Source: Oscillospiraceae bacterium (lineage in GTDB: Bacteria; Bacillota; Clostridia; Oscillospirales; UBA929). Taken from it: a stretch of 21,185 bases of DNA. Positions 1 to 6,747 of the stretch are shown one piece after another (the stretch's first letter is position 1; every line of letters starts with the position of its first letter). Under the pieces are notes generated by a model. That model worked only from the letters and a program-made list of their open reading frames with translations. It did no database searches and had not been told where the DNA came from. Position numbers and translations under genes: made by a program. The stretch is taken from positions 1-21,185 of the forward strand of contig JAISVO010000087.1 of assembly GCA_031271525.1 (NCBI GenBank), in the 5' to 3' direction.

Positions 1-504
1 AGTACGGGGGTTGCGACCAGTTACTCCCGTGAGGGCGCGATGCTCTGGATCGCGCAGACCGTCCCGGTGCCCGTCAAGACGCAGGTCGCGGCGCGTCTCC
101 TCTCGGGGTACCTCCTCGTCTTCGCGGGGTCCCTGCTCACCCTGCTCGCGACGGTGTTCCTGCTGGGCTTCACCGTCCCGCAGCTGATCTTCGGGATGGT
201 TGCCGGCTCCTGCGCCGCCTTCCCGCTCCTTGCAGCGGCTCTGATCCCGGACGCGATCCGTCCGAAACGCCGTTGGAACAGCGAGGCTGAGGCGATGAAG
301 CAGAATGTCAACTCTATTTTGGCGATGCTTCTCTGCATGGGTCTTGCCGTCGCGATCGGGTTGCTGACGCTGTTTTTGCAATCCCTCATGCCCGGCTGGG
401 CCGCCGGCTGCTGCGTCGCGCTGGTCTGCTTCGCCCTCGGCGCGCTATTGTTTTCGTATGCCGTCCGGCTTTCTGAAAAAATGATGAAAACTGTGGACGG
501 CTAA
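1..504 (+). CDS. ABC-2-type transporter permease, C-terminal part (5' end outside window)
   Basis: The frame is open from the first base and stops with TAA at 502-504, so only the last 167 residues are visible. They begin with SYSREGAMLW followed by a basic, proline-containing stretch. This SREG.xLW pattern is typical of the membrane subunit of putative ABC exporters of the ABC-2 class. Four hydrophobic segments follow, at about visible residues 35-57, 60-82, 105-128 and 131-155, with a short basic loop (RPKRRW) between the second and third. The protein would sit in the cytoplasmic membrane and work with an ATPase subunit that is not in the window. The substrate cannot be inferred. An ATG at 40 is in frame, but the homologous-looking residues before it argue that it is internal. 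Confidence 0.7.
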   Translation, partial: STGVATSYSREGAMLWIAQTVPVPVKTQVAARLLSGYLLVFAGSLLTLLATVFLLGFTVPQLIFGMVAGSCAAFPLLAAALIPDAIRPKRRWNSEAEAMKQNVNSILAMLLCMGLAVAIGLLTLFLQSLMPGWAAGCCVALVCFALGALLFSYAVRLSEKMMKTVDG

Positions 505-547
505 GCAAAAGATACCGCCGATATTTTTTCCCCGCCGGGTCATACTA

Positions 548-765
548 GAATCGGGACGGCAAGACGCTTTCAGACCGGTGCCAAAGAGACAGCAAGGGTT
601 TCGACAGGAAACAGTTCGAAGTGGTGAAAGGTTAAAGCGGCGGCGCAACCGAAGTCATTTGACTTTATCACGTAAAACGCCGAACGGCCGCCCCGGTGGT
701 CCGACGCATAACGGCGGGATCAAGAAAGAGGAAGGTTCCCTTGGAGGGAACCTCCTCTTTTTTTT
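548..765 (+). ncRNA. Possible structured non-coding RNA ending in an intrinsic terminator
   Basis: Between the permease stop and the next promoter there is about 270 bp with no convincing gene, but it is rich in pairing potential. GTTTC 598-602 pairs with GAAAC 608-612 around a 5-nt loop. AAGTCA 652-657 pairs with TGACTT 660-665. This second hairpin is enclosed by a 9-bp GC stem: 637-641 with 687-691 and 642-645 with 678-681, leaving a 5-nt bulge at 682-686. The stretch ends in a strong terminator at 728-765. A CATACT box at 541-546 could be a -10, but I see no good -35. It may be a small RNA of about 215 nt or a long 3' UTR of the permease gene. I do not recognise a named RNA family with certainty. 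Confidence 0.35.
728..765 (+). terminator. Rho-independent terminator
   Basis: GAGGAAGGTTCCC (728-740) and GGGAACCTCCTC (746-757) form a stem of about 12 bp with one bulged base and a 5-nt loop. Eight T residues follow at 758-765. It ends the upstream transcript just before the GntR promoter. Confidence 0.9.
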
Positions 766-774
766 GCGCGGAGG

Positions 775-803
775 TTGACTTCGTCTTTTTTATCTGTTAT
801 ACT
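775..803 (+). promoter_or_regulatory. Sigma-A promoter of the GntR module
   Basis: TTGACT (775-780) is the -35 box and TATACT (798-803) the -10 box, with an exact 17-bp spacer. Transcription should start near 810, inside the AT-rich palindrome described separately, about 25 nt before the start codon. Confidence 0.85.
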
Positions 804-808
804 ACTTA

Positions 809-821
809 TATAACAATTATA
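809..821 (+). promoter_or_regulatory. Palindrome, possible GntR operator
   Basis: TATAA-CAA-TTATA is a perfect 5+5 inverted repeat at the predicted transcription start. YtrA-type GntR regulators usually repress their own operon from such a site. The autoregulation is inferred, and AT-rich palindromes can arise by chance. Confidence 0.35.
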
Positions 822-835
822 ATAGAGGTGTCATC

Positions 836-1231
836 TTGATCGTAGAAATCAACACCCAAGACGCCGAGCCGATTTACGAGCAGCTCCGCGACCGGATTGT
901 GCTCGGCATCGCGTCGGGGGAGCTGACCCCGGGGGAGGCGCTGCCGTCGGTCCGGCGGCTTGCGAGCGACCTCGGCATCAACTTCCACACTGTCAACAAA
1001 TCCTATGCCGCCCTGTCCGCCGAGGGGTATCTTGTCATAGATCGGCGCAGAGGCGCCGTCGTCGCCCGTCCCCCGTCCGGAACTTCGGACGCCCGGAGTA
1101 CCCGGCGTCTCCTGTTGGCGGCCGCCGAGGCCATCTGCCGGGGAACGGACGAGACCGCGTTCTTAGCGCTCTGCTCGGCGTGTTACCAAAAGGCAAGCGG
1201 GCGGCCAAGCAACCAAGAGAACGGAGGGTAA
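836..1231 (+). CDS. GntR-family transcriptional regulator, YtrA subfamily
   Basis: A 131-residue protein with an N-terminal winged-helix domain (about residues 5-75). The pattern PIYEQLRDRIVLGIASGEL, then PGEALPSVRRLASDLGIN and TVNKSYAALSAEGYL, is the canonical GntR fold. The C-terminal part is short (about 55 residues) and lacks the large ligand-binding domain of FadR or HutC types, which fits YtrA. The start is TTG at 836 with AGAGGTG five bases upstream; no in-frame ATG offers a full DNA-binding domain. The next gene starts 3 nt after the stop codon, so the pair is cotranscribed and the membrane protein is the likely target. The inducing signal is unknown. Confidence 0.9.
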   Translation: MIVEINTQDAEPIYEQLRDRIVLGIASGELTPGEALPSVRRLASDLGINFHTVNKSYAALSAEGYLVIDRRRGAVVARPPSGTSDARSTRRLLLAAAEAICRGTDETAFLALCSACYQKASGRPSNQENGG

Positions 1232-1234
1232 ACA

Positions 1235-2392
1235 ATGAAAGAGCTGAACCTGTTTTGCTTCATTTGCAACATAGCGGTGATCGTCCTGTGCGGCGCGCTC
1301 CTCCCAATCATCCCCAAAATCACGCGAAAATCGTACCTTTTCGGCGTGAAGATCCCCCCGTCCGAACAGAACTGCCCCGAAGCGGTTCAAATGAAACGTC
1401 GATACACCGCAGTCTGCCTGATCGGCACCGCGTTTCTGCTGGGCCTCTGCACCGCGCAGTATCTTCTGTACCCGGGCGCCACCCTTCTGACCATGATGTA
1501 CTTCCCGTTCCTCGTCATCCCGCTCCAAGCGGCGGCGTTCCTTCCCAACTGGCGGAAAGCGGTACGCCTTAAAGAGGAAAAACGGTGGAAGGTGAGCAAC
1601 GCCTCCTTTGCCGAGACCGGGTCGTCGTATACGCGCGGCACCCTCAAGGAAATGCCGTGGGGGTGGTATCTCGCCGGCCTTGCGGTCATCCTCGTAAGCG
1701 TCGCCGTCGCGTTGGCGCGCTACCAATCCCTTCCGGACATCATCCCGATCCACTTCGACATCCATATGGTCGCGGACGGCTGGGGCGAAAAATCCCTCGG
1801 ACTTGCTTTGGCCATACCGCTGGTCAACGTTGGGATGGTCGCCCTCATGTGGCTCTGCGGCGCGGCGTTCGTCAAAGCGAAGCTGCAGATCGACCCGCTG
1901 AACCCCGCCCTGTCGTTCGCGCAGCATAAACTGTACCGGCGGCGGGTCGGGCATTGCCTCGGCGGGCTGACAATCGCGATGGTGATCACCTTTCTGGTGA
2001 TCGGGCTGATGCTTCTGTGGCCGGAGACAATAGGGAACGCCCTGTTTTGGGTGCTTGTCTTCGCGCCGACAATTGCCGCGACTGCCGTGCTGGTGGCGGT
2101 CACCCTCGGCGCGGGGCAGGGCGGCTGCAAGCTGAAGCCTAAGACGGTGCCGCAGACAGCCTCCGCCGCCGAACCGACCCTGACCGAGGGACGGGGAGAC
2201 GACAAGTTCTGGGCGCTCGGGATGTTCTATTATAACCCGGACAATCCGGCGCACTTGGTGGAGGACCGTTTCGGCGGCAATCTGGGGTTCAACTACGCCC
2301 GGCTTCGGGTGAAAATCGGCGTGGCTCTGAGTCTGCTGGCTCTCGTCGGCAGTTACGCTTGGCTGACCGTCTGGCTGATTTCCGTGATCTGA
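1235..2392 (+). CDS. DUF1648/DUF5808 multi-pass membrane protein (SdpI-like)
   Basis: A 385-residue integral membrane protein with about eight hydrophobic segments (near residues 7-25, 55-75, 77-100, 142-162, 190-212, 240-262, 267-290 and 360-383). Residues 166-183, LPDIIPIHFDIHMVADGW, are the DUF1648 signature also found in SdpI-type immunity and signalling proteins. Near residues 326-352, KFWALGMFYYNPDNPA followed by a conserved RFG resembles the DUF5808 motif. GGAGGG at 1223-1228 is the ribosome site and overlaps the end of the GntR gene. In related Bacillota such proteins commonly sit beside a YtrA-like repressor. A role in sensing or resisting membrane-active peptides is possible by analogy with SdpI but is not shown here. 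Confidence 0.8.
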   Translation: MKELNLFCFICNIAVIVLCGALLPIIPKITRKSYLFGVKIPPSEQNCPEAVQMKRRYTAVCLIGTAFLLGLCTAQYLLYPGATLLTMMYFPFLVIPLQAAAFLPNWRKAVRLKEEKRWKVSNASFAETGSSYTRGTLKEMPWGWYLAGLAVILVSVAVALARYQSLPDIIPIHFDIHMVADGWGEKSLGLALAIPLVNVGMVALMWLCGAAFVKAKLQIDPLNPALSFAQHKLYRRRVGHCLGGLTIAMVITFLVIGLMLLWPETIGNALFWVLVFAPTIAATAVLVAVTLGAGQGGCKLKPKTVPQTASAAEPTLTEGRGDDKFWALGMFYYNPDNPAHLVEDRFGGNLGFNYARLRVKIGVALSLLALVGSYAWLTVWLISVI

Positions 2393-2419
2393 CGGTGCCG
2401 GGCACTCGCGCGGGGGAGT

Positions 2420-2441
2420 GGGGCGATTCATAAACCGCCCC
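2420..2441. repeat. GC-rich hairpin between convergent genes
   Basis: GGGGCG (2420-2425) and CGCCCC (2436-2441) form a perfect 6-bp stem with a 10-nt loop. The right arm touches the first base of the noc stop codon. It lies between two convergent genes, so it may slow transcripts from both sides, but it lacks a T tract on either strand. Read on the minus strand it begins GTAGGGGCGGTTTATG, which looks like a dispersed intergenic repeat type that I recall from related genomes but cannot verify here. Confidence 0.45.
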
Positions 2442-3286
2442 TACTTGACGTTCGGGATCGAGATCGTCAGCCGGATGCCGCCGTCCTCCTCCTCCTTGTC
2501 GAGACTCGCGTCAACGCCGGAGCGGCGCATCGTATCAATGGCCCGGGAGATGGTGTTCAAAAACAGCCGAATGTCCTTGAAAACGTAAAGGGTACGGATG
2601 CTTTTCTTCGCCTCCGAATCGGTCTGCCGTTTTGTCGGGGGACTTTCTTCCACGCGGGTGAGGAGCCGCTCCACATAGTCTTCTGTTTGGGCGACGTTCA
2701 GCCTCTCAGCGGCGATATGCTCAATCGCCTCCAGCCGCGCCTCCAGCCCCTCGATACGGAGCAGGCTGCGGGCGTGGCGTTCGGTCAGCCCGTGCCGCCG
2801 GACCGCTGAGATAACCTGCTCCGGATGGCGCAGCAGGCGCAGCTTGTTCGCGATAGCCGATTGGCTCTTTCCGAGCCTCCGGGCGGCTTCCTCTTGGGAC
2901 AGCCCGAACTGCCGGATCAGCGACTGGATCCCCTCGGCTTCCTCAAAAAAATCCAAATCGCAGCGCTGGAGGTTTTCCACCAGCGCTATAACGCTGCTCT
3001 GTTTCTCGGAGGCGTCCAGCAGGATACAGGGGACCTCCCGCAATCCCGCCAGCTTTGAAGCGCGCAGCCGCCGTTCCCCGGCGACCAGCTCATAGCCGCC
3101 CAGCGGCGATTTCCGCACCGTCAGCGGCTGCAAAACCCCGTATTGGCGGATACTCTCGCTCAGCTCGTTCAGTCCGTTTTCCTCAAAAACCGTCCTCGGC
3201 TGGTTCGGGTTCCTCCGGATCTCCTCCGCTTTTACCATATGTACCCGGCGGCTCTCCATCAACCCGTGACGTTTACTCCCTGCCAT
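2441..3286 (-). CDS. noc: ParB/Spo0J-family protein, probable nucleoid occlusion protein Noc
   Basis: A 281-residue ParB-fold protein. The N-terminal CTPase/ParB domain (about residues 16-108) has RRNPNQPRTVF, a GVLQPLTVR element and the diagnostic GYELVAGERRLRASKLAGL, followed by ALVENLQR. A central helix-turn-helix region (about 120-180) contains SQEEAARRLGKSQSAIANKL and LTERHARSLLRIE. The C-terminal dimerisation part, with DIRLFLNTI, MRRSGVDA and a final LTISIP, resembles Bacillus Noc more than Spo0J. Noc binds specific DNA sites and blocks division over the nucleoid. The N-terminus (MAGSKRHGLMESRRV) is basic and lacks the phenylalanine-rich membrane-targeting helix of B. subtilis Noc. The start at 3286 has no clear ribosome site, and in-frame ATGs at residues 10 and 17 are alternatives. 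No parA/soj neighbour is present. Confidence 0.85.
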   Translation of the reverse strand: MAGSKRHGLMESRRVHMVKAEEIRRNPNQPRTVFEENGLNELSESIRQYGVLQPLTVRKSPLGGYELVAGERRLRASKLAGLREVPCILLDASEKQSSVIALVENLQRCDLDFFEEAEGIQSLIRQFGLSQEEAARRLGKSQSAIANKLRLLRHPEQVISAVRRHGLTERHARSLLRIEGLEARLEAIEHIAAERLNVAQTEDYVERLLTRVEESPPTKRQTDSEAKKSIRTLYVFKDIRLFLNTISRAIDTMRRSGVDASLDKEEEDGGIRLTISIPNVK

Positions 3287-3301
3287 ACCGGCCCCGCCCC
3301 A

Positions 3302-3352
3302 TTTCTTTCGTTCGTTTTATGTAACCCTATCTTACCCGGCGAACGAAGGAAA
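3302..3352 (-). other. Inverted repeat in the noc leader
   Basis: Arms TTTCTTTCGTTCG (3302-3314) and CGAACGAAGGAAA (3340-3352) match at 12 of 13 positions around a 25-nt loop. The element lies 16-66 nt upstream of the noc start. It could be an operator or a structured 5' UTR. No convincing -35/-10 pair for noc was found nearby. Confidence 0.4.
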
Positions 3353-3400
3353 ACTCCATCGTTTCCTGTCGCTGAAAACAAAATAATTGTGGTTTTTCCA

Positions 3401-3429
3401 TTTACACACCCCATAGATTGCGGTATACT
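3401..3429 (+). promoter_or_regulatory. Sigma-A promoter of the SLH glycosidase gene
   Basis: TTTACA (3401-3406) and TATACT (3424-3429) with a 17-bp spacer. Transcription should begin near 3436, giving a leader of about 41 nt. Confidence 0.8.
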
Positions 3430-3442
3430 TACGGTATGCCAT

Positions 3443-3459
3443 TGGTATAACGTTACCAT
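3443..3459. promoter_or_regulatory. Palindrome after the promoter, possible operator
   Basis: TGGTA (3443-3447) and TACCA (3454-3458) flank TAACGT, giving a near-perfect palindrome just downstream of the predicted transcription start. CGTTACCAT (3451-3459) is the exact reverse complement of ATGGTAACG at 15577-15585 in the promoter of the second SLH gene, which suggests a shared regulator. Confidence 0.35.
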
Positions 3460-3476
3460 AACAAGGAGAAAAACCT

Positions 3477-6400
3477 ATGCCGAAGCGATTTGTGGCGTTC
3501 TTCCTCTGCCTCGCGGCGATCCTGTCCGTCCCGAGGGGATACGGCGACCCGCCCTATATGGGCGGGGTTCACACCTACAGCCGCTCCCATACATACACCC
3601 CCGCGAGGGACACCCGTTACACGGTCAACACCCTCCGGCACACGGCGGCGGGCTTGGAGGAGGAACACATCTTCTCCTTCGCCCCGAACAGCGGGCTGCG
3701 CCCGGTTCTGGTGACGTCCGACAGCCTGTATCACGGCGGCTTGACCCTTGCCGAAGCCGAGCAAAAAGTGATTGCCCGGGGCTACGACGTCGTCGGCGGG
3801 ATCAACGGCAGCTTTTTCAACAGCGATATGTCCCCGATCGGCCTGCAGGTGCGGGACGGTGTACTCACCTCTATGGGCGGGGTATGGCAGCCCGCCGTCG
3901 GCTTCACCGAATCGGGATCGGCGGTGTTCGGCGCGCCCGGTTACGGAATCACGGTGACGGGGGTTAACGGCGAGGTCAAGGTGGACCGGCTCAACCAAAC
4001 CCGTCAGAGCGATCAGGTCTTCCTCTACACCGACGACTATTCATCCACCACCCGGACGACGATGGAGGGCCTCCATGTCGTTATCACGGCCCCCGGCAAG
4101 CTAATCCCGGGAAATACCCTGTATGGGACGGTGACAAAGGTCTTAGCCGGGAGGGAGCCCGCCTTGATCGGTAAAAACGAGTTTGTCCTGTCGGGGAATA
4201 CCGCAGCGGCGATCAATCGCTTCTCTTTTTTGAAGGAAGGGGACGCCGTCTTGCTGTCGGTGACCTGTATGGACGCCCGCTGGGTGGGCGTCATGGCGGC
4301 GCTCGGCGGCTTACATAACCTCGTCGGAGACGGGCAGGTCCTCCCGGTGGACGAGTCCAGCCGCGCCCCCCGCACAGCCGTCGGGATCACGTTCGGCGGG
4401 GAGATCGTCTTCTACACGGTGGATGGACGCCAGTCGGGCTACAGCACCGGGCTGACGCTTGCGGAGCTGTCCGTGAGGATGGCGGAACTCGGCTGCGTCA
4501 GCGCGTTTAACTTGGACGGCGGCGGCTCGACCGTCCTTTCGGTCCGGCTGCCGGGCGAAACCTCGGCAAAAGTCGTCAGCCGCCCCTCGGACGGACGCCT
4601 CCGGAAATGCGCCGACTTCCTTCTCTTCTGCAACGTCGCGCCGGTCACCGACGGACAGCCGGCGCACCTTTTTCCCCAGCCGGCATACTGTACGATGATG
4701 CCGGGCGCGACTGCCGACTTCTCCTTTCTCGCGGCGGACTCCGCCTACAGGCCCGCAGCCCTTCCGAACGCCCCGGTTCTCTCGACCTCGGCGGACACCG
4801 CGCTTGGGGTCACGAACGGCCCGTCCTTCACGGCGGCGCTTCCCGGCGAGACTGACATATATTTCTCATCTTGGATAGCTTCCGGCTCGGCGCGGGTCAA
4901 GATCGTCGACACGTTGGATTCGCTGACTCTGACCGACGCTTTGACCGGCAGCCCGGTCAGCGACCTCTCCCTCTTTCCGGGACGGACGGTCTCTCTCACG
5001 GCAAGCGGTACCTTCGGAAACACCCCGATCCTGACGTCGCCCCGGAGTTTTCAATGGGAGGTCGAGGGGGAGATCGGCACGGTGACCCCGGACGGACTCT
5101 TCACCCCTTCCGGTCTCTTCGGCGCGAAGGGCCGGATTCGCGTATCCGGCGGCGGGCAGACCGCCTTTGTCAATGTCTCGGTGGGCGGGGAACCCGTTAA
5201 AATAGAGACATTTGAGAACGGCCTCGGCGTCTTCGCCCCGAGCGGTACGGGAATCAACGCGGCTGTCACCCAAGACGCCGGCATCGTCGAGCGGGGAACT
5301 ACCGCCTTACAACTCAGCTATTCCTTCCACCCGGTGTGGTTTACCGCTCTGAACCTCCCGCTGAACGCCGCCTTGCAAAACGAGCCGAGAACGGTCGCGG
5401 CGCTGGTTACCGGCGACGGTTCGGGCCATAAACTTCTGCTGGACGCTGCGACCTCTTCCGGCCTTGTCCAAACGGAACTGGGGATATTGGACTTCACCGG
5501 AACGAAAGTCCTGATGGCAACCCTCCCGGCGGGCGTCACCTCTCTTACAGGGCTTACCATCCATCCGAACCTGTCCGGGGAACCGGACGGTACTTTCTTC
5601 CTCCACGAGCTGACGGCCCTCTGGATGGACGCCCTGCCGGACGCTCCGCCGACGGTTCAAATTGGATTGCCGTCCTTTGCCGACGGCAAGTGGGTCTACC
5701 CCGTCCAAGTCAAAGACCTGACGGGTTCCCTTCCGGATGAAGTTTCCGTGCGCTGGGACGGCGAGGACGTTCCTGACCTTTCCTTCGACAGGCTCACTGG
5801 CTTTGCCGAGGTCCGTGTCCCCGCCCCCGCCGACGGCTACCATATCCTCTCGGTCAGCGCGGCCGACCAGTTCGGGCGAAGGGTCCGGACGTCGCTGGCC
5901 GATGACTTGGGAAGAGTTGCAAACAACGAGGCGATTTGGGATGTCGTCGGCAAATGGTATACCGGCTACGTGGACTTTTTAGACCGAAAAGGGGTCATCA
6001 GCGCCGACTCGATCTTCGGTCTGCGGTATTTCTACCCCGAACGGGAAGTGACACGGCTGGAAGTCATGACCCTGATCTCGAAAATTCTCCGGCTGGATGT
6101 AACCGCCTATGAGCAGACGACTCTTCCCTTCGCGGACATCGGCCTTCTCACCCCGGAGGAGCTTGGCTATGTTAAAGCGATCGTCGGCGAAGGTATCGTC
6201 ACCGGAAAGGTGAGGGACGGCGTCCGGATCCTCGATCCGAACGGAACCATGTCCCACGCGGAAATTTTCACAATACTCTACAATACTCTTCCAAAAGGGT
6301 ATGAGCGGAGCGACTTGCGCCAATTCCAAGACGCTTCGTCCGTCCCCGCCTTCGCTCTCAGAGCGGCCCAAACGCTGGTCGGGATCGGGGTTGTCCGGGG

Positions 6401-6482
6401 AAACGGGGAAAACCTTGGTTTTCGTGCGTCGATGAGCCGTGCGGAAGTAGCTTCCCTTTTTTGCCGGTTTTTCTACGGCTGA
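3477..6482 (+). CDS. Secreted phosphodiester glycosidase (NAGPA-like) with C-terminal SLH domains
   Basis: A 1001-residue exported protein. Residues 1-22 form a signal peptide (MPKRF followed by a hydrophobic core ending near GYG). About residues 35-385 match the phosphodiester glycosidase domain related to the human uncovering enzyme: GGINGSFFNS at 107-116, RTAVGI at 299-304 and the hallmark NLDGGGST at 345-352. Residues from about 390 to 820 are beta-rich, low in recognisable motifs and include Ig-like segments. The end (about 825-1001) carries three SLH motifs, including an EVTRLEVMTLISKIL-type core and a final MSRAEVASLFCRFFYG, which should bind wall polysaccharide. The likely role is cleavage of phosphodiester-linked sugars in the cell wall or environment; the substrate is unknown. 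AAGGAG at 3463-3468 supports the start. It is monocistronic, with its own promoter. Confidence 0.85.
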   Translation: MPKRFVAFFLCLAAILSVPRGYGDPPYMGGVHTYSRSHTYTPARDTRYTVNTLRHTAAGLEEEHIFSFAPNSGLRPVLVTSDSLYHGGLTLAEAEQKVIARGYDVVGGINGSFFNSDMSPIGLQVRDGVLTSMGGVWQPAVGFTESGSAVFGAPGYGITVTGVNGEVKVDRLNQTRQSDQVFLYTDDYSSTTRTTMEGLHVVITAPGKLIPGNTLYGTVTKVLAGREPALIGKNEFVLSGNTAAAINRFSFLKEGDAVLLSVTCMDARWVGVMAALGGLHNLVGDGQVLPVDESSRAPRTAVGITFGGEIVFYTVDGRQSGYSTGLTLAELSVRMAELGCVSAFNLDGGGSTVLSVRLPGETSAKVVSRPSDGRLRKCADFLLFCNVAPVTDGQPAHLFPQPAYCTMMPGATADFSFLAADSAYRPAALPNAPVLSTSADTALGVTNGPSFTAALPGETDIYFSSWIASGSARVKIVDTLDSLTLTDALTGSPVSDLSLFPGRTVSLTASGTFGNTPILTSPRSFQWEVEGEIGTVTPDGLFTPSGLFGAKGRIRVSGGGQTAFVNVSVGGEPVKIETFENGLGVFAPSGTGINAAVTQDAGIVERGTTALQLSYSFHPVWFTALNLPLNAALQNEPRTVAALVTGDGSGHKLLLDAATSSGLVQTELGILDFTGTKVLMATLPAGVTSLTGLTIHPNLSGEPDGTFFLHELTALWMDALPDAPPTVQIGLPSFADGKWVYPVQVKDLTGSLPDEVSVRWDGEDVPDLSFDRLTGFAEVRVPAPADGYHILSVSAADQFGRRVRTSLADDLGRVANNEAIWDVVGKWYTGYVDFLDRKGVISADSIFGLRYFYPEREVTRLEVMTLISKILRLDVTAYEQTTLPFADIGLLTPEELGYVKAIVGEGIVTGKVRDGVRILDPNGTMSHAEIFTILYNTLPKGYERSDLRQFQDASSVPAFALRAAQTLVGIGVVRGNGENLGFRASMSRAEVASLFCRFFYG

Positions 6483-6517
6483 CGAGGAAAAGGAGCGAAA
6501 ATTTTGCCTTCTTTCTA

Positions 6518-6546
6518 TATACAAAGATAGTAGGGTATGATATACT
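6518..6546 (+). promoter_or_regulatory. Probable promoter of the V-ATPase operon (extended -10)
   Basis: TATACA (6518-6523) and TATACT (6541-6546) are spaced by 17 bp, and TGA just before the -10 gives an extended -10 motif. Transcription should start near 6553, leaving a leader of about 195 nt that contains all the DnaA-like sites. The -35 differs from consensus at two positions. No better promoter lies closer to the first gene. Confidence 0.6.
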
Positions 6547-6565
6547 GGTTGTCGTTGTTAGGCCG

Positions 6566-6715
6566 GTAGATTTCTGGATAACTCCCCAAATCTACGGTTT
6601 TCAACGGAAAGCGCCGATAAAAACCCTGTGGAAAACAAGACCGGGGGAAAAAGGGTTATCCACAGGAAAAACCACCCAAAAAATCATCCACAGAAAAGTT
6701 AGACACATTTCCACA
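6566..6715. other. Cluster of five DnaA-box-like sites with an inverted repeat
   Basis: Compared with TTATCCACA: 6573-6581 is TTATCCAGA on the minus strand (one mismatch), 6627-6635 is TTTTCCACA on the minus strand (one mismatch), 6656-6664 is a perfect plus-strand box, 6684-6692 is TCATCCACA (one mismatch) and 6707-6715 is ATTTCCACA (two mismatches). The two left sites face left and the three right sites face right. An 8-bp inverted repeat, GTAGATTT (6566-6573) with AAATCTAC (6588-6595), encloses the first site. An AT-rich stretch lies at 6500-6546. This could be an origin element, a DnaA-titration cluster or a DnaA-controlled leader. The remainder of 6483-6747 shows no gene. Confidence 0.55.
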
Positions 6716-6747
6716 AGATGTGCATTATAAAGAGCGAGGTGCGGCCT

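Noticed and set aside
541..546. CATACT as the -10 of a promoter for the 548-765 RNA
   Set aside because: No -35 hexamer or extended -10 at a suitable distance; kept only as a possibility.
6485..6516. Possible terminator after the SLH glycosidase gene around GCGAAAATTTTGC
   Set aside because: Only a short, imperfect AT-rich stem can be drawn and the tail is not a clean T tract.
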